The notes under the pieces were generated by a model. That model saw nothing but the letters and a program-made list of their open reading frames with translations, was not told where the DNA came from and did no database searches. This document shows positions 44,373 to 55,680 of a stretch of 64,000 nt of DNA, piece after piece. The position numbers and the translations under genes were made by a program. The stretch's first letter is position 1; the number at the start of each line of letters is the position of its first letter. Origin of the DNA: Aedes albopictus (taxonomy: Eukaryota; Arthropoda; Insecta; Diptera; Culicidae); contig NC_085136.1 in the NCBI RefSeq assembly GCF_035046485.1, positions 220,228,853 to 220,292,852 of the forward strand, written 5' to 3'.

Positions 44373-44630
44373 ATGCCAGCTGCTGTGAAGTCGTGTGCAA
44401 AATTCGACTGTGATGATAATGAATTTCGACCGAGTCTAAATGGGTGCAGATGTCGCAATATGGTGTGTTATCCAAAATTCATAGTGTGGTTGAAGCGGTT
44501 GCTGCCAAAGCTGAATTTCAAAATAACAGCAAGACCAGAAACCACGGTGCTGAAGCCCAATTGCCTGCAGATATACCTACGGTATATTAAGGCAATCATT
44601 ACTTTACATGCAAACATAAGGTTGACTTAA
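44373..44630 (+). CDS. Hypothetical ORF start, Cys-rich (possible gene start split from its promoter)
   Basis: The frame starts in the target duplication: MPAAVKSCAKFDCDDNEFRP, then NGCRCRNMVCYPKF. The C-x4-C start is vaguely like a THAP finger, but the later residues do not fit well. ACCAAACGTGAGC before the left duplication would give a reasonable start context if the hAT-type element were absent. The end of the frame runs into a MITE at 44588. Identity is unknown. Confidence 0.25.
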   Translation: MPAAVKSCAKFDCDDNEFRPSLNGCRCRNMVCYPKFIVWLKRLLPKLNFKITARPETTVLKPNCLQIYLRYIKAIITLHANIRLT

Positions 44631-44755
44631 GGTGGAAATGGGCAATTATAGAATCAAATTAAGATTACATTGGTATAATATTAGCACAGTACTTGCCCAT
44701 CTCAACTTTTAATCAATCTTAAGTTTGCATGTAAAGTAATGATCGCCTAAATACA
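44588..44755. mobile_element. Short MITE, about 165 bp
   Basis: AGGCAATCATTACTTTACAT and the next 35 bp pair, with mismatches, with the inverse at about 44697-44753 (GTAAAGTAATGATCGCCT). Loop sequence is only about 50 bp. A duplication is not clear: left TTA, right AAA. Confidence 0.7.
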
Positions 44756-44759
44756 CCGC

Positions 44760-45727
44760 ATATGTGCATGCAATACGGCTCCAGCATCGTGATTACTTGG
44801 GTAATTACAAGTCGAGCTGTTTCTATAACTTTATGTTTTTAGCTCTGAAAATGTATTTTGTCGGTTGTGTAAATATAATCAAAGATTTTAAAGTACAAGA
44901 TAACCTACTTCTCAATTCTACATACTATCCCCAGGCGAACAAACTTTAGTGAGCTTAACGCTACCTAATGGTGGAAAATCAAACTTTTGCGAGAAAATCA
45001 ATCAAGGTAGCATTGGTGTTGTGCGGATACAAGTTATTATTATTTTTTTTTCGTGTCGTTCTGACATGTCAGATTTGGCAAAAGGGTTGATCTTCTGGTT
45101 TATCTAGTGGAATGCATATCATCATGCAGGCAATAAAGACTCCTGTTCCATTTTGTGTTGTTGAATGAACGAACGAGTGCTGTCTAAATTTACGTCATAG
45201 CATCTCCAGTGTTTTTAGAATAAATTTTCTTTGTAGACGATTTTTCATAGTCTACAGTTTTCTCAAGAAAACTTGTATCTTTTGGAAATTTTGATGGCAT
45301 ATTCGGAAGAACTTATTACTATTTCGGTATCTGAATAACTTGGAGGAATTTGTGGTAGTTTATTTTGTAGAAGTTTGTTATTGAATGCTTCATGAAATCC
45401 TTGTGAATGTTGGGTTAATTTCTGGAGGAAGAAATCGCAAAAGTGCTTTCTGGAAGATTTCTGGAAGAATATTGGAGCTTGGATTGCTTTGTACTAATAT
45501 TGAAGAGGGAATTGTTTCAGAATTCCTAGGAATCTTTCAAAGAATCGTTTTGAGAACTCCTTCATAAGTTTTTGAATTCCACCAAAAAGTTATTTTTTAT
45601 AGTTAAATGGAACGATTTCGAGAATTTACTAATCTTCAAATAATCTGAATTGAAAAGTATCTGAAAGACATATAAAAACATCAGGGAACGTCACAATGCT
45701 CTTAATAAAGGCAAATGAACAAGCGAT
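44760..45727. other. Stretch with no recognised gene
   Basis: 45300-45600 has quasi-periodic GGAATTT/TGGAAGA words like the minisatellite at 21200-21810, giving a spurious 60-codon ORF. The rest is AT-rich with nothing recognisable. Confidence 0.45.
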
Positions 45728-45854
45728 GTCCATAAACTGCGTACACTCAGTTTTGACCCCTCCATCGTTGTAGACTTCCGTCTATACACAATTTGGATGG
45801 ACCGTAGACTCTGACCAGTCCTCATCACTCCTAGAGTCTACGTAGTTTATGGAC
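45728..45854. mobile_element. Small inverted-repeat element
   Basis: GTCCATAAACTGCGTACACT at 45728 is matched, with three mismatches, by the inverse of AGAGTCTACGTAGTTTATGGAC ending at 45854, cited here as GTCTACGTAGTTTATGGAC. An internal pair CTTCCGTC/GACCGTAGACTC is weaker. It lies just beyond the 3' end of the P-like transposase gene and could be a MITE or part of that element's terminus. Confidence 0.5.
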
Positions 45855-46073
45855 TGACCCATACGTGTACATTCCATTTTGAAACGCTTTTTTTCAATGA
45901 GGAAATACAAATTTATTCAGCTTATAATTAAAAAAGTCTAACAGTGCTAAAACATAACTAAACAAAACAAAAATCTATAACATAACTTGAAATAAAACAT
46001 AATGAAAAACTAGAAAAAGTTTAAAAATTACAAAAAAGAAGATTAAAACGAAAACCAAACTACTTATACATAT

Positions 46074-48967
46074 TTAGCCATTAATATTAAGCTTGCGACG
46101 TTTCGCTGTGACTTTGGATTTTTTGTTAGCGCGTTTCTTCCTGTCTGCAGCTTTCATATTCGTGTTCAAAACTTGTAATTTGGCTTTTATCAACATATTG
46201 ATATACTTGTTGGCGATCATTCTAGCACAAGGAATGCATAGGATGTCGTATACAATATGTTCCTCTGATTAATCTGATTTGTATGGCCAAAACAAAACAT
46301 CCAAAAGTTTTTTCTTCACTGCATGTGTTGACTCTTTCAAAAACTTTTCAAAATTTTTCTCAAAAATAAATACAATTTTTTTACAGAATTTGTATAATTT
46401 TAGCCCTGGAACGCATAAACGTGATGTATCCTTATACTTTTTGTTATTTAATAATATTTTAAGGCCTGACCCTACATGATCCACATCCGAATAACATCTT
46501 TCCAAACAGTCTTTATGCAAAATTTTTGATCCTATCCAACCTGTTGTGTAAAATATGCTGTTTGCTTGGTTCAAATCTATATCCTCATCTTTAAAGTTTG
46601 CCTTAGTCGTTTTGAGTTTTGGATTTGGGGTTGAAATCAGCTTTATATCCGCCATTTCGGGAGTACTAACAAAGTATTTGGATAAATCTGCTTCGACGTT
46701 TCCAAGTTTCTTCGGAGCAATGAGCTGATTCACAACGATCGATTTATAGGCCGAAGAAAACTTGCTTGGATCTGGATGATTGTTGTGGCTGTTCTTCCAT
46801 CGAATGATCGAAAAAAAATGCTCCAAGCAGTCTTGAGACAGATTTCTGGTCCGTAGAAATGCGAATCCGTATTTTGTGTGTAGCTCCTTCCATAACATTT
46901 CTATTGCGGATATGTACAAAATCCATCCTTCTATGAAATACGGCTTTCGAGATTGAGTTGGTAGCCTTGGGTGATCGTTTTCCTACAAACATGATGTATT
47001 TATAAAACTTTGATTCAAAACTTGTTGAAAACGTATTTAAATAGAAATAATTTTATTTGGTATCACGACAGTTACCGTTTTCAGAGATCCGCAAGCTTTT
47101 GAAACAAATCGTAATTTTTTCAACTGAAGCTTCATTTGTTTTAAAAACTCCCAATGGGCTGAATGTTCTTGGATTGGCCTTTTCAATTCCTGATGAGATA
47201 AGTAAGTTATGTTTATTACCAGAAACAATGCTATAATAAATAACTTATCATATTAAAAAATATACCTTTGTCTCATTAAAAGTGCTGGAGCTTGCACAAT
47301 CAAACATTTTGTCGAATCTTTCACAGTAATTCGCTGTATTCAAACATTCTTTGGGTAGTCTTCCAGTTTCAACAAACGTCTTGATTCCTGCGCTCACGGA
47401 CTCGCTTAATGTTTGAGCGGCCAAGTTAACTCTCATCTCAGCGAATGGTGCCAGGTCTATGTGACTGTACGTTAATTTTGGCACTGATCTTGGAATGATT
47501 TTGATGTCCTCGTTATAAAGTTCAGCAATGTGATCGAATTTACAAATTCTACCATCAAATATTGCATTATGCCTTAACAGATTGTTTCTGCTTGATTTGA
47601 TTAAATGACAGGCATCGAATGCGCAGAAAATTTTGGATTTTTTGTACTCAAACCATGGCTTCTCCGGAGATATATTTAACGATTTGAAAAGGGATCGGTT
47701 TACCGAGCTTTGATCACAAACAATAAGTTTGGGTATCAAACCGGTATCAGATACAAGTTTGACGGCTTGTTTTACTAATGTTTGGATTCGGCTTGAGTTG
47801 GATGAAGAATTATTAAAAAAATATCCAATGGCTTGCTTAAAGCCAGATTTCATTGATTTCACCATGAACGTTAGCGCCGAATTTGCTCGTTTATTGATAT
47901 CAATGTTCTGTCTTCCAACCTTTAACATAAAAACGTTTAAATAAGATGATTTTTCTTGGCTTCTTTAACATCAAATTTCAAATTACTTACCTTCGTAGGG
48001 AATCCAGTAAAATAATCTGTCTTGGCATTTGCCACATAAGTAATGCGTTGCGACACAGACATCTCATCTAAGAATATGGTGACAACTCGTTCATCTCGTG
48101 GTAACGCAGCTGCCTTAAGCTTCAACAATTTTAGAATAACTGTGGAGAAACCTTCTTTTACATCCAATCTGGAAAGCCACTTTTTTATGGTATTAATTGA
48201 GGGCAGAGCAAAATATTTTCGCATTTGTTTGTAGGCTTTTCCTGAGCAGTAGTGTAAAATAATTGCCATATTTTTCATTTTATCGGAGTACCCTGCACCG
48301 CGCAGTTTTCTTGTTTTATTCTGCTGCAGTTCTAATAAAACAGGATCTATCAGACCCGTGGATCAAGCTTGCAAACGTGATTTTAACTGTTTTACTTCAG
48401 CTTTTAGTGATCGTATTTTCATCTTTAATTTTGAAGTTTCCTTTTGCTTGGATTTAAGCTTCTTTTTCAACGTTATATTTTCGTCCTCTTTCAAAACGAG
48501 CTCTTTCATCATTTCGGTGATATCATCAACACTACAGAAATAATCATGGTCATTCAACGGACTTGATTTCTTGCATTTTTTGTTGGAAAGTGGTACAGTG
48601 TCATCAATTGGAGCAAATCCCAGTTCAATGTTACATGCAACGTCCATATCAGTAACCACATCATTTATGGTGGAATCGGAATAAGCAAGATGCATATCTT
48701 CGTCCTGATCGATAGGTACTTCTGGATCCTCTTTTTTCGGAATCTCGCTTGTTTTTATTGATGGACGAGCAAACAGATACAAGCTGAAATCATCAATTTT
48801 ACGTACTATATTTTGAAGCCTTTGCATTAGTGCACATTATGTATACGTACCCTTGTGATTTATTTTTAGGGTTGTGAAAATCACATTCTTGAAAATGCTT
48901 GGAGCAAATAACGCTATGCTTTGTTAAATATGGGTTATCGCAGAACTCAGCCCATCCTCTCACGGCC
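46074..48967 (-). pseudogene. P-element-like transposase gene with THAP remnant, five exons, two in-frame stops
   Basis: Minus-strand exons 48967-48851, 48783-47991, 47919-47266, 47189-47076 and 46982-46074 join in phase across GT-AG introns of 67, 71, 76 and 93 bp. Exon 1 here holds the second half of a THAP finger (CSKHFQECDF). Then come a coiled coil (48363-48540) and the RNase-H-like core: TIFLDEMSV, LIVCDQSSVNRSLF, FDACHLIKSSRNNLL and LSQDCLEHFFSIIRW, hallmarks of P/THAP9 transposases. A TGA (48363-48365) and a TAA (46269-46271) break the frame. After the TAA, 64 in-frame codons run to a TAA at 46074, with a basic tail. The first THAP exon is missing. An AATAAA on the minus strand lies near 45912. 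Confidence 0.85.
48850..48967 (-). other. THAP-finger exon of the P-like transposase, with donor site
   Basis: The acceptor TTTTATTCTAG precedes AVRGWAEFCDNPYLTKHSVI, then CSKHFQE. THAP fingers use C-x(2-4)-C...C-x2-H; the last C-x2-H is present (CSKH). The Cys pair expected in the N-terminal half would be in an upstream exon that is not found before the microsatellite-bearing repeat at 48985. The donor is CAAGG|GTACGT at 48850. Confidence 0.75.
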
Positions 48968-48984
48968 CTAGAATAAAAGGTTGT

Positions 48985-49200
48985 GTTATCTATATATATA
49001 AAAGTCAATGTATGTATGTTTGTATGTTAATTTGTATGTTAATTTGTATGTTAATTTGTATGTTAATTTGTATGTAAATTTGTATGTTAATTTGTATGTT
49101 AATTTATATGTTCGTATGTATGTATGTATGTATGTTCCAGCATAACTCTGGAATGCCTACACCAATTTAAACCAAATTTGGTATACATAATCGTTAGGTT
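48985..49200 (+). repeat. Microsatellite-bearing head of a dispersed repeat
   Basis: CTATATATATAAAAGTCAAT leads into TATG repeats, then about nine 12-bp TTAATTTGTATG units (49026-49110), more TATG, and ACTCTGGAATGCCTACACCA. Heads of this kind (TATATATATAAAA, microsatellite, then an RGAACCGATTTGA-like word) occur in many insect dispersed repeats, possibly Helitron-related. It displaced the 5' end of the P-like gene. Confidence 0.7.
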
Positions 49201-51665
49201 AAGGAGGTGGTTATAAGGGTATTGGAATTCAAGATGGCGGCTCGGGATCCAAGATGGCGGCCAAAACGACAGAATGTAAACTATTTAACGGTAAATCTGT
49301 CAAGGATACTACGCAATATGGGTATCTATCGATCGGGCTTGATGAGTAGAAGTCAAAAATCGATATTTGACGCCATTTTGAAATCCAAGATGGCGGACCA
49401 TAATCCAAGATGGCGGCCATGGAATGGTTGTTTGAGCTATGATACCATGCAATATGGGTATCTATCGATCGGGCTTGATGAGTAGAAGTCAAAAATCGAT
49501 ATTTGACGCCATTTTGAAATCCAAGATGGCGGACCATAATCCAAGATGGCGGCCATGGAATGGTTGATTGAGCTATGATACCATGCAATATGGGTATCTA
49601 TCGACCGGACTTGATGAGTAGAAGTCAAAAATCGATATTTGACGCCATTTTGAAATCCAAGATGGCGGATCATAATCCAAGATGGCGGCCATGAAATGAT
49701 TGATTGAGCTATGATAATATGCAATATGGGTATATATCGATCGGGCTTGATGAGTAGAAGTCAAAAATCGATGTTTGACGCCATTTTGAAATCCAAGATG
49801 TCGGACCATAATCCAAGATGGCGGCCATGGAATGGTTTATTGAGCTATGATACCATGCAATATGGGTATCTATCGATCGGACTTGATGAGTAGAAGTCAA
49901 AAATCGATGTTTGACGCCATTTTGAAATCCAAGATGGCGGACCATAATCCAAGATGGCGGCCATGAAATGGTTTATAGAGCTATGATACCATGCAATATG
50001 GGTATCTATCGATCGGACTTGATGAGTAGAAGTCAAAAATCGATATTTGACGCCATTTTGAAATCCAAGATGGCGGATCATAATCCAAGATGGCGGCCAT
50101 GAAATGATTGATTGAGCTATGATAATATGCAATATGGGTATCTATCGATCGGGCTTGATGAGTAGAAGTCAAAAATCGATGTTTGACGCCATTTTGAAAT
50201 CCAAGATGGCGGACCATAATCCAAGATGGCGGCCATGGAATGGTTTATTGAGCTATGACAATATGCAATATGGGTATCTATCGATCGGGCTTGATGAGTA
50301 GAAGTCAAAAATCGATGTTTGACGCCATTTTGAAATCCAAGATGTCGGACCATAATCCAAGATGGCGGCCATGGAATGGTTGATTGAGCTATGATACCAT
50401 GCAATATGGGTATCTATCGATCGGGCTTGATGAGTAGAAGTCAAAAATCGATATTTGACGCCATTTTGAAATCCAAGATGGCGGATCATAATCCAAGATG
50501 GCGGCCATGAAATGATTGATTGGGCTATGATAATATGCAATAAGGGTATCTATCGATCGGGCCTGATGAGTAGAAGTCAAAAATCGATGTTTGACGCCAT
50601 TTTGAAATCCAAGATGTCGGACCATAATCCAAGATGGCGACCATGGAATGGTTGATTGAGCTATGATACCATGCAATATGGGTATCTATCGATCGGTCTT
50701 GATGAGTAGAAGTCAAAAATCAATATTTGTCGCCATTTTGAAATCCAAGATGGCGGATCATAATCCAAGATGGCGGCCATGAAATGATTGATTGAGCTAT
50801 GATACCATGCAATATGGGTATCTATCGATCGCGCTTGATGAGTAGAAGTCAAAAATCGATGTTTGACGCCATTTTGAAATCCAAGATGGCGGACCATGAT
50901 CCAAGATGGCGGTCATGGAATGGTTGAGCTATGATACCATGCAATATGGGTATCTATCGATCGGGCTTGATGAGTAGAAGTCAAAAATCGATATTTGACG
51001 CCATTTTGAAATCCAAGATGTCGGACCATAATCCAAGATGGCGGCCATGAAATGATTGATTGAGCTATGATACCATGCAATGTGGGTATCTATCGATCGG
51101 GCTTGATGAGTAGAAGTCAAAAATCGATATTTGACGCCATTTTGAAATCCAAGATGGCGGATCATAATCCAAGATGGCGGCCATGGAATGGTTGATTAAG
51201 CTATGATAATATGCAATATGGGTATCTATCGATCAGCCTTGATGAGTAGAAGTCAAAAATCGATATTTGACGCCATTTTGGAATCCAAGATGGCGGCCAT
51301 GAAATGGTTGATTGAGCTATGATACCATGCAATATGGGTATCTATCAATCGGGCTTGATGAGTAGAAGTCAAAAATCGATATTTGACGCCATTGTGAAAT
51401 TCAAGATGGCGGACCATAATCCAAGATGGCGGCCATGGAATGGTTTGTTTGTTTATTAACGACCTTTAACCGTTATGTGGCCGGCAAACTTTTTGCTTTT
51501 TTCCACACCGTGTATTTTAAATGAGTGCTGTGTACCCGGGTACCCAGCCGGTTATGGTTATCTAGCGATTGGGGTGGATGAGTAGAAGTCAAAAATCGAT
51601 ATTTGACGCTATTTTGAAATTTGTAGTCGTAGATGGTGACCACGGAATGGTGGATTGAGCTGTGA
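49201..51665 (+). repeat. 136-bp satellite array, about 16 units, with paired AAGATGGCGG motifs
   Basis: CAATATGGGTATCTATCGAT recurs every 136 bp (for example 49450, 49586 and 49722), with one 132-bp unit near 50900 and a shorter one near 51290. Each unit ends with ATCCAAGATGGCGGACCATA followed by ATCCAAGATGGCGGCCATG. The array degrades after 51440, where a retro-insert sits, and fades by 51665. 136 is not a multiple of three, so the 60-119-codon ORFs reported on both strands are frame-shifting by-products. Confidence 0.95.
51444..51550 (-). mobile_element. LINE/SINE 3'-end insertion in the satellite
   Basis: The satellite sequence stops at ATGGAATGG and restarts at GGTTATGGTTATCTAGCG. The 107 bp between read on the minus strand as GGTACCCGGGTACACAGCAC through GTTTGCCGGCCACATAACGG to GTTAATAAACAAACAAA, a 3'-end-like sequence with a TAAACAAACAAA tail. 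A duplication is not clear. Confidence 0.55.
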
Positions 51666-51719
51666 CAAAACAAATCGACGTCCGATGAGGTTTGAAACAC
51701 TAAGATGTCAAACCTCAAT

Positions 51720-53110
51720 CAGTATTGGTTGCCCGTCATCATTTTAAAATCTAAGGTGAAGGAAACTATACAAAAGAAGTAATAGTTTTAGCCAAGATAT
51801 TATGCAATATTAACATTATTTATCAAAGACTGTGTAAAAATGAAAGTTATCCCATCAGTAGTATATCAGATTACAAATAATTGTTTAATGTTGAATGGAC
51901 GGTGTTAAAAAAATAAAGAATTTGTTGCACAATTGGTAGAACTACTCAATTGCAACATCATTCTGAATTTGAGATTGAAGGAATTTTCACATTTGGTCTG
52001 AATTTGAGATTGAAGGAATTTTCACATTTGGTCAATATGCCCTAGATTTTTCTTAGCTCCACAATACACGCCAGAGCCCCACATTTTCAATTTTAAAGAG
52101 ACAAACAAACGTAAGAGATTCACAAACAGCAAGCAAACCGAGCTTCCGTAAGAAATTGACATCATTATTTGTGCTAACTTTCATTGCTGCTCAACCAACT
52201 TCGTCAAGGCAAATAAACACGAAGAAAATCGGATGCCCAAAAAATACGTCATAAGAACGCAAAACTAAATAATCCCGTTCGTTTTTTACTTAGCACTGAG
52301 TTGTTTACTACTCAAAACTCAAAATTAGGTACTTTTAAACTAAAATTTTATTTCTTTTTCATCTCCCTTTTCATGCGCTTTTTGATTGTGTAGATAGAAA
52401 AATAATCGCGAATAATTGCATTTATTCATTTGGGTATCTTCTATGTAGTTAATACTTGGTTAATTTCCGCACTTATTAAAGAAAATACGAGCATACGACG
52501 ATATACTGGCGAACATCTATGTGAAATTTTGTACATTTTTTGTGCGATAATCTACGGCAAAACGCGCAATATTGTTGTCAGCAAGAAAATAGTGAAACAG
52601 CCCAGCTTTTGCAGATCGAGTGTGTCATCCTCAACATTGAGTTTCTGGCATAGTTCTCAAATTTGAGTAAATAAATTTTAATCGATTTTTTGGTCAGGTG
52701 AAAAAACATCTAACCATACAGTATATTTTGGACAAGGGAACTAACGGGAACATCGATTCCATAAACTCAAATTGTCCTTGACACACGCAACCCCGAAGTT
52801 GGATGGATATAATTTAATTTAGTTTGAGTACTTTTTCTTTACTCGGCTGATCCGCCATCAGCCGATTTTTCTCTTAGCAGTCCAACGCGTGTTATTACAA
52901 CTCACTAAAATGAAGTATTATGGCTCTCAGATAGTGGCGCATCAAGTATGAGCTAACCAGTACTGCGAAGTGTCAGTATCAACCGACATTTAAAGCTGAA
53001 ATTGAGATAGGTAACCACTCATTTTTCCATTTACCATCAGAATATCAATTGACTAGCCTCTGATCATTCGATTGAGCACCAGCTTGGAAGCAAAATTTGT
53101 GCTGTTGTAG
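51720..53110. other. AT-rich stretch with a 35-bp tandem duplication
   Basis: TCTGAATTTGAGATTGAAGG and the next 15 bp occur twice in tandem (51962-51996 and 51997-52031). A plus ORF of 78 codons (52430-52666) has no recognisable motif. I see no other feature. Confidence 0.5.
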
Positions 53111-53114
53111 ATTT

Positions 53115-53517
53115 CGTCGGTTTTCTGCAATAGGGACACAACTCAAAAAAAGTGAATTTTCAGAATAAGCGTTTGAAAATTGGCAATCTTGAAGCACCTC
53201 CTGCAAATTCACTTATTTCTCTCAACTTTTGACAAAAGTAAACAAATTTTGATTATTGTATCATCGAAAGGGGCTGAAGGACTATCTGTTTCATGAATTT
53301 TTGATTACTATTTTTAAACGACTATTGAAAAAGTTGGCTGATTTTGAGTTGTGCCCTTACTGCGGAAAATTGGTGAAAATGCCCAAAGCTCGCGTTCCAC
53401 AACGAATTTTGGAACGGGTCTTTGTGAGATGAAATTTTACATAGTTTTTCATCATTTGCCATCAAAATCTCAAAAATGACAAATTTTGAGTTGTGCCCCT
53501 ATTGCAGGAAACCGACG
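53115..53517. mobile_element. MITE, 403 bp, with ATTT duplication
   Basis: CGTCGGTTTTCTGCAATAGG and the following 14 bp (ending ACAACTCAAAA) are inverted at the right end with two mismatches. ATTT is at 53111-53114 and 53518-53521. A third, internal copy of TTTTGAGTTGTGCCC lies near 53342. It is non-coding. Confidence 0.8.
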
Positions 53518-53521
53518 ATTT

Positions 53522-53870
53522 AAAGCTTTTTCCATCATTGATGACGTCAAACCCGACATCAACCTATCATTCACCTATTTTTATTTTGGCCACCAAACCC
53601 AACATAGACCCAATAGTTGTTCAATGTTGGTCCAACAGTGGTCCAACATTCGATAAAAATTGACCCGACTTTGACCCGACATTCGACATTTTTTCAGTCT
53701 GGCGGAATTTTGCAGGGTTTTTCGTGTTCCGTGCCCTGCTACTCATTCGTTGATAGGTGCTTTGAATAAATGAAATCGTTTTGCACATGACTAGAAGGAA
53801 AAGTTACTGAAAAGATCTGTTGGTTAGAGTTCAAATGAATGAGATGAATTTTTGCAACACTGGAGCTAAC
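53522..53870. repeat. Dispersed repeat D, copy 2 (inverse of 10503-12175)
   Basis: Carries CATCATTGATGACGTCAAAC, GACCCGACTTTGACCCGACA and ATGAATGAGATGAA in the reverse order of copy 1. It has no TA-element insertion. It starts right at the MITE border (53521), so the MITE may have inserted at or near its edge. Confidence 0.8.
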
Positions 53871-53930
53871 ACATCGTTGACATTAACAATGCGTTAAGAG
53901 CTGTCAGGCGTTAGCATAAGCACGTTTATA

Positions 53931-54139
53931 CACCGAGAAAAAATCTACTCTGTGGCTGAGTTGGTCTTACTCAGAAATAAAAAAAACCCTTTGTTTTCTT
54001 ACTCAGTTTTCGCTAAAAGTGGGACAACTCATTGCCTATGAGTTGTCCCTTTTTATCGGAAACTGAGTGAGAAAACAAAAGTTATTTCTATTTCTGAGTA
54101 AGACCAACTCAGCTACTGAGTAGAATTTTTTTCTCAGTG
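53931..54139. mobile_element. Foldback MITE, 209 bp, with TATA duplication
   Basis: CACCGAGAAAAAATCTACTC pairs with GAGTAGAATTTTTTTCTCAGTG (last 20 bp). Pairing continues through CTGAGTTGGTCTTACTCAGA, AACAAAG, ACTCAGTTTTC and GGGACAACTCAT to a five-base loop. TATA flanks both ends (53927-53930 and 54140-54143). It is almost a perfect hairpin and has no ORF. Confidence 0.88.
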
Positions 54140-54143
54140 TATA

Positions 54144-55585
54144 AATTCATTCATGCACGCTAAGATAAAGGCATGCGTAAGCGCCAAGATAATTCAAATA
54201 AAAATGAGACACTCAGAATATACTGCTTTTCCGTATCTGGCACCTCAGGCACAGGCAGCCAAATTTGACTTATTCCGAGTTAACTCGAATTTAAGTGAAA
54301 ACAACATCACTGGGTTAAAATGTTTGCAGCGACCAAATTGAAACTACTTTCTCACCACTATTGCTGCTTGATCCATTTCTGAGTTATCCCAACGCGGTGA
54401 AAATCAGATATACATAAGCATACTTTTTAATCCATCTCTCGCTTCTTCTGTTGTTATTTCAGGCTTTCGATTTGAATAGGTTAAATCACAGCAAACTCAC
54501 GACCTATTCAAATCGAACGCCAGATTTGTATGCATAAGGCAATTAGATCGGTTCAACCATTACTAGGGATTGAATGACTCAAATGCATAAAAATGCATAC
54601 AATTGGGTTTTCAGATTTTGAAAAAAAAATATTTTTTTATAATTTTATACGAAAGAGCACCTTTTTCTGAGCCATGTTTTTTTTCAGTTTTTTTTAACCT
54701 TATTTTGGTACCTAAAATCAGCTTCAAAGATATTTTTCAATATCACCTTTTGACAGCTTGGCACAGTACAAAATCCGATGAGAGGTGATTCAACAAATCG
54801 CTCCCATACAATCTTCAAATTGATTTTTTAATAGAGCTCCAAAATTCTTGAAAATTTGAATTTCGGCTTCGTTTGGCGCGCAGATTCAGAATATGGAATT
54901 ATATCAACATCGCTTAAGAAGCCAATTGCAAAATAAATAACTTGAAAATACTTGAGGTTTTTTTTTGTAGTTTGACCAATTCTAAGATTATTTCAAAGTC
55001 AACGTTGGGAAGAAATAATATTGCTACGAGCCGGGATCAGACGAAAACAATCCACTCACAGTAATTACACTGTTTATCCAAATTTGGGTTTTCGCACTTC
55101 CAGATGAGTTAAAAGTCAATTGCTGTGTTCCGGGTCAAAGTGAGGTACACGGAACCGCCAAACTACCCAAAATTGAGTTCTTTTGACGCAATCCCATAGT
55201 TCGGCCCATTAAGCCAAAATTTGAGAAAATCGATTAAATTCACGCTAGGTAAATTGCCTTTATCTCCGGCTTAAAATAAATTCTTGAGTAGGTAAATTCA
55301 TCCCTCCATTCAACCCGAATTTAAATAAAGCTACATTTACCTAAAGTTGGCTTACTGGCCTCAAGCACAGGTAATGAAATTATCAGCAAATTGAGACGAA
55401 ACTTGGCGTTTTTCGAGCAACCGAACAATTCAACGATTCTTTTTCCAGCGAGAAATGTTTATCGTTCGCTGCTGTTATCCACGACCAAAGATAGCCGAAA
55501 ACTGAAAATCGCTCTTGCCATTTTCGCTATCCATCTTTATCACCTTGCCGGTTGTCGCGATAATTATCAGGAGGCAAATAACAAA
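54144..55585. other. Stretch with no recognised gene
   Basis: Short ORFs (54153-54341, 54603-54788 and 55391-55615) show nothing recognisable. CCTATTCAAATCGAA words occur inverted near 54468 and 54503, a small inverted repeat. The rest is AT-rich. Confidence 0.45.
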
Positions 55586-55680
55586 AATTGTGCCGCCAAT
55601 GGGATTCGAACCTAGACTCTCCACAAAAATGATTTTTAGCGCGCACCATAACCACGCGACCACACAAGCTGCTCGAAAGG
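55586..55680 (-). mobile_element. tRNA-like sequence, probably a SINE head
   Basis: On the minus strand GTGTGGTCGCGTGGTTATGG resembles an A-box region, and CTAGGTTCGAATCCCATTGG carries a B-box and T-arm, with GGCGGC after it. The anticodon-arm region (GCGCTAAAAATC) pairs poorly, and the 5' acceptor strand does not match the 3' GGCGGC. It is therefore not a functional tRNA but a tRNA-derived sequence. No second copy is in the window. Confidence 0.5.

Noticed and set aside
49010..49130. CRISPR-like evenly spaced repeats
   Set aside because: The 12-bp units are directly tandem without spacers, and this is a eukaryotic microsatellite.
49229..51165. Many 60-119-codon ORFs on both strands with nearly identical peptides
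   Set aside because: They arise from a 136-bp satellite whose period shifts frame every unit. There is no protein-level conservation.
55586..55680. A tRNA gene on the minus strand
   Set aside because: The B-box is good, but the acceptor strands do not pair and the anticodon arm is poor.
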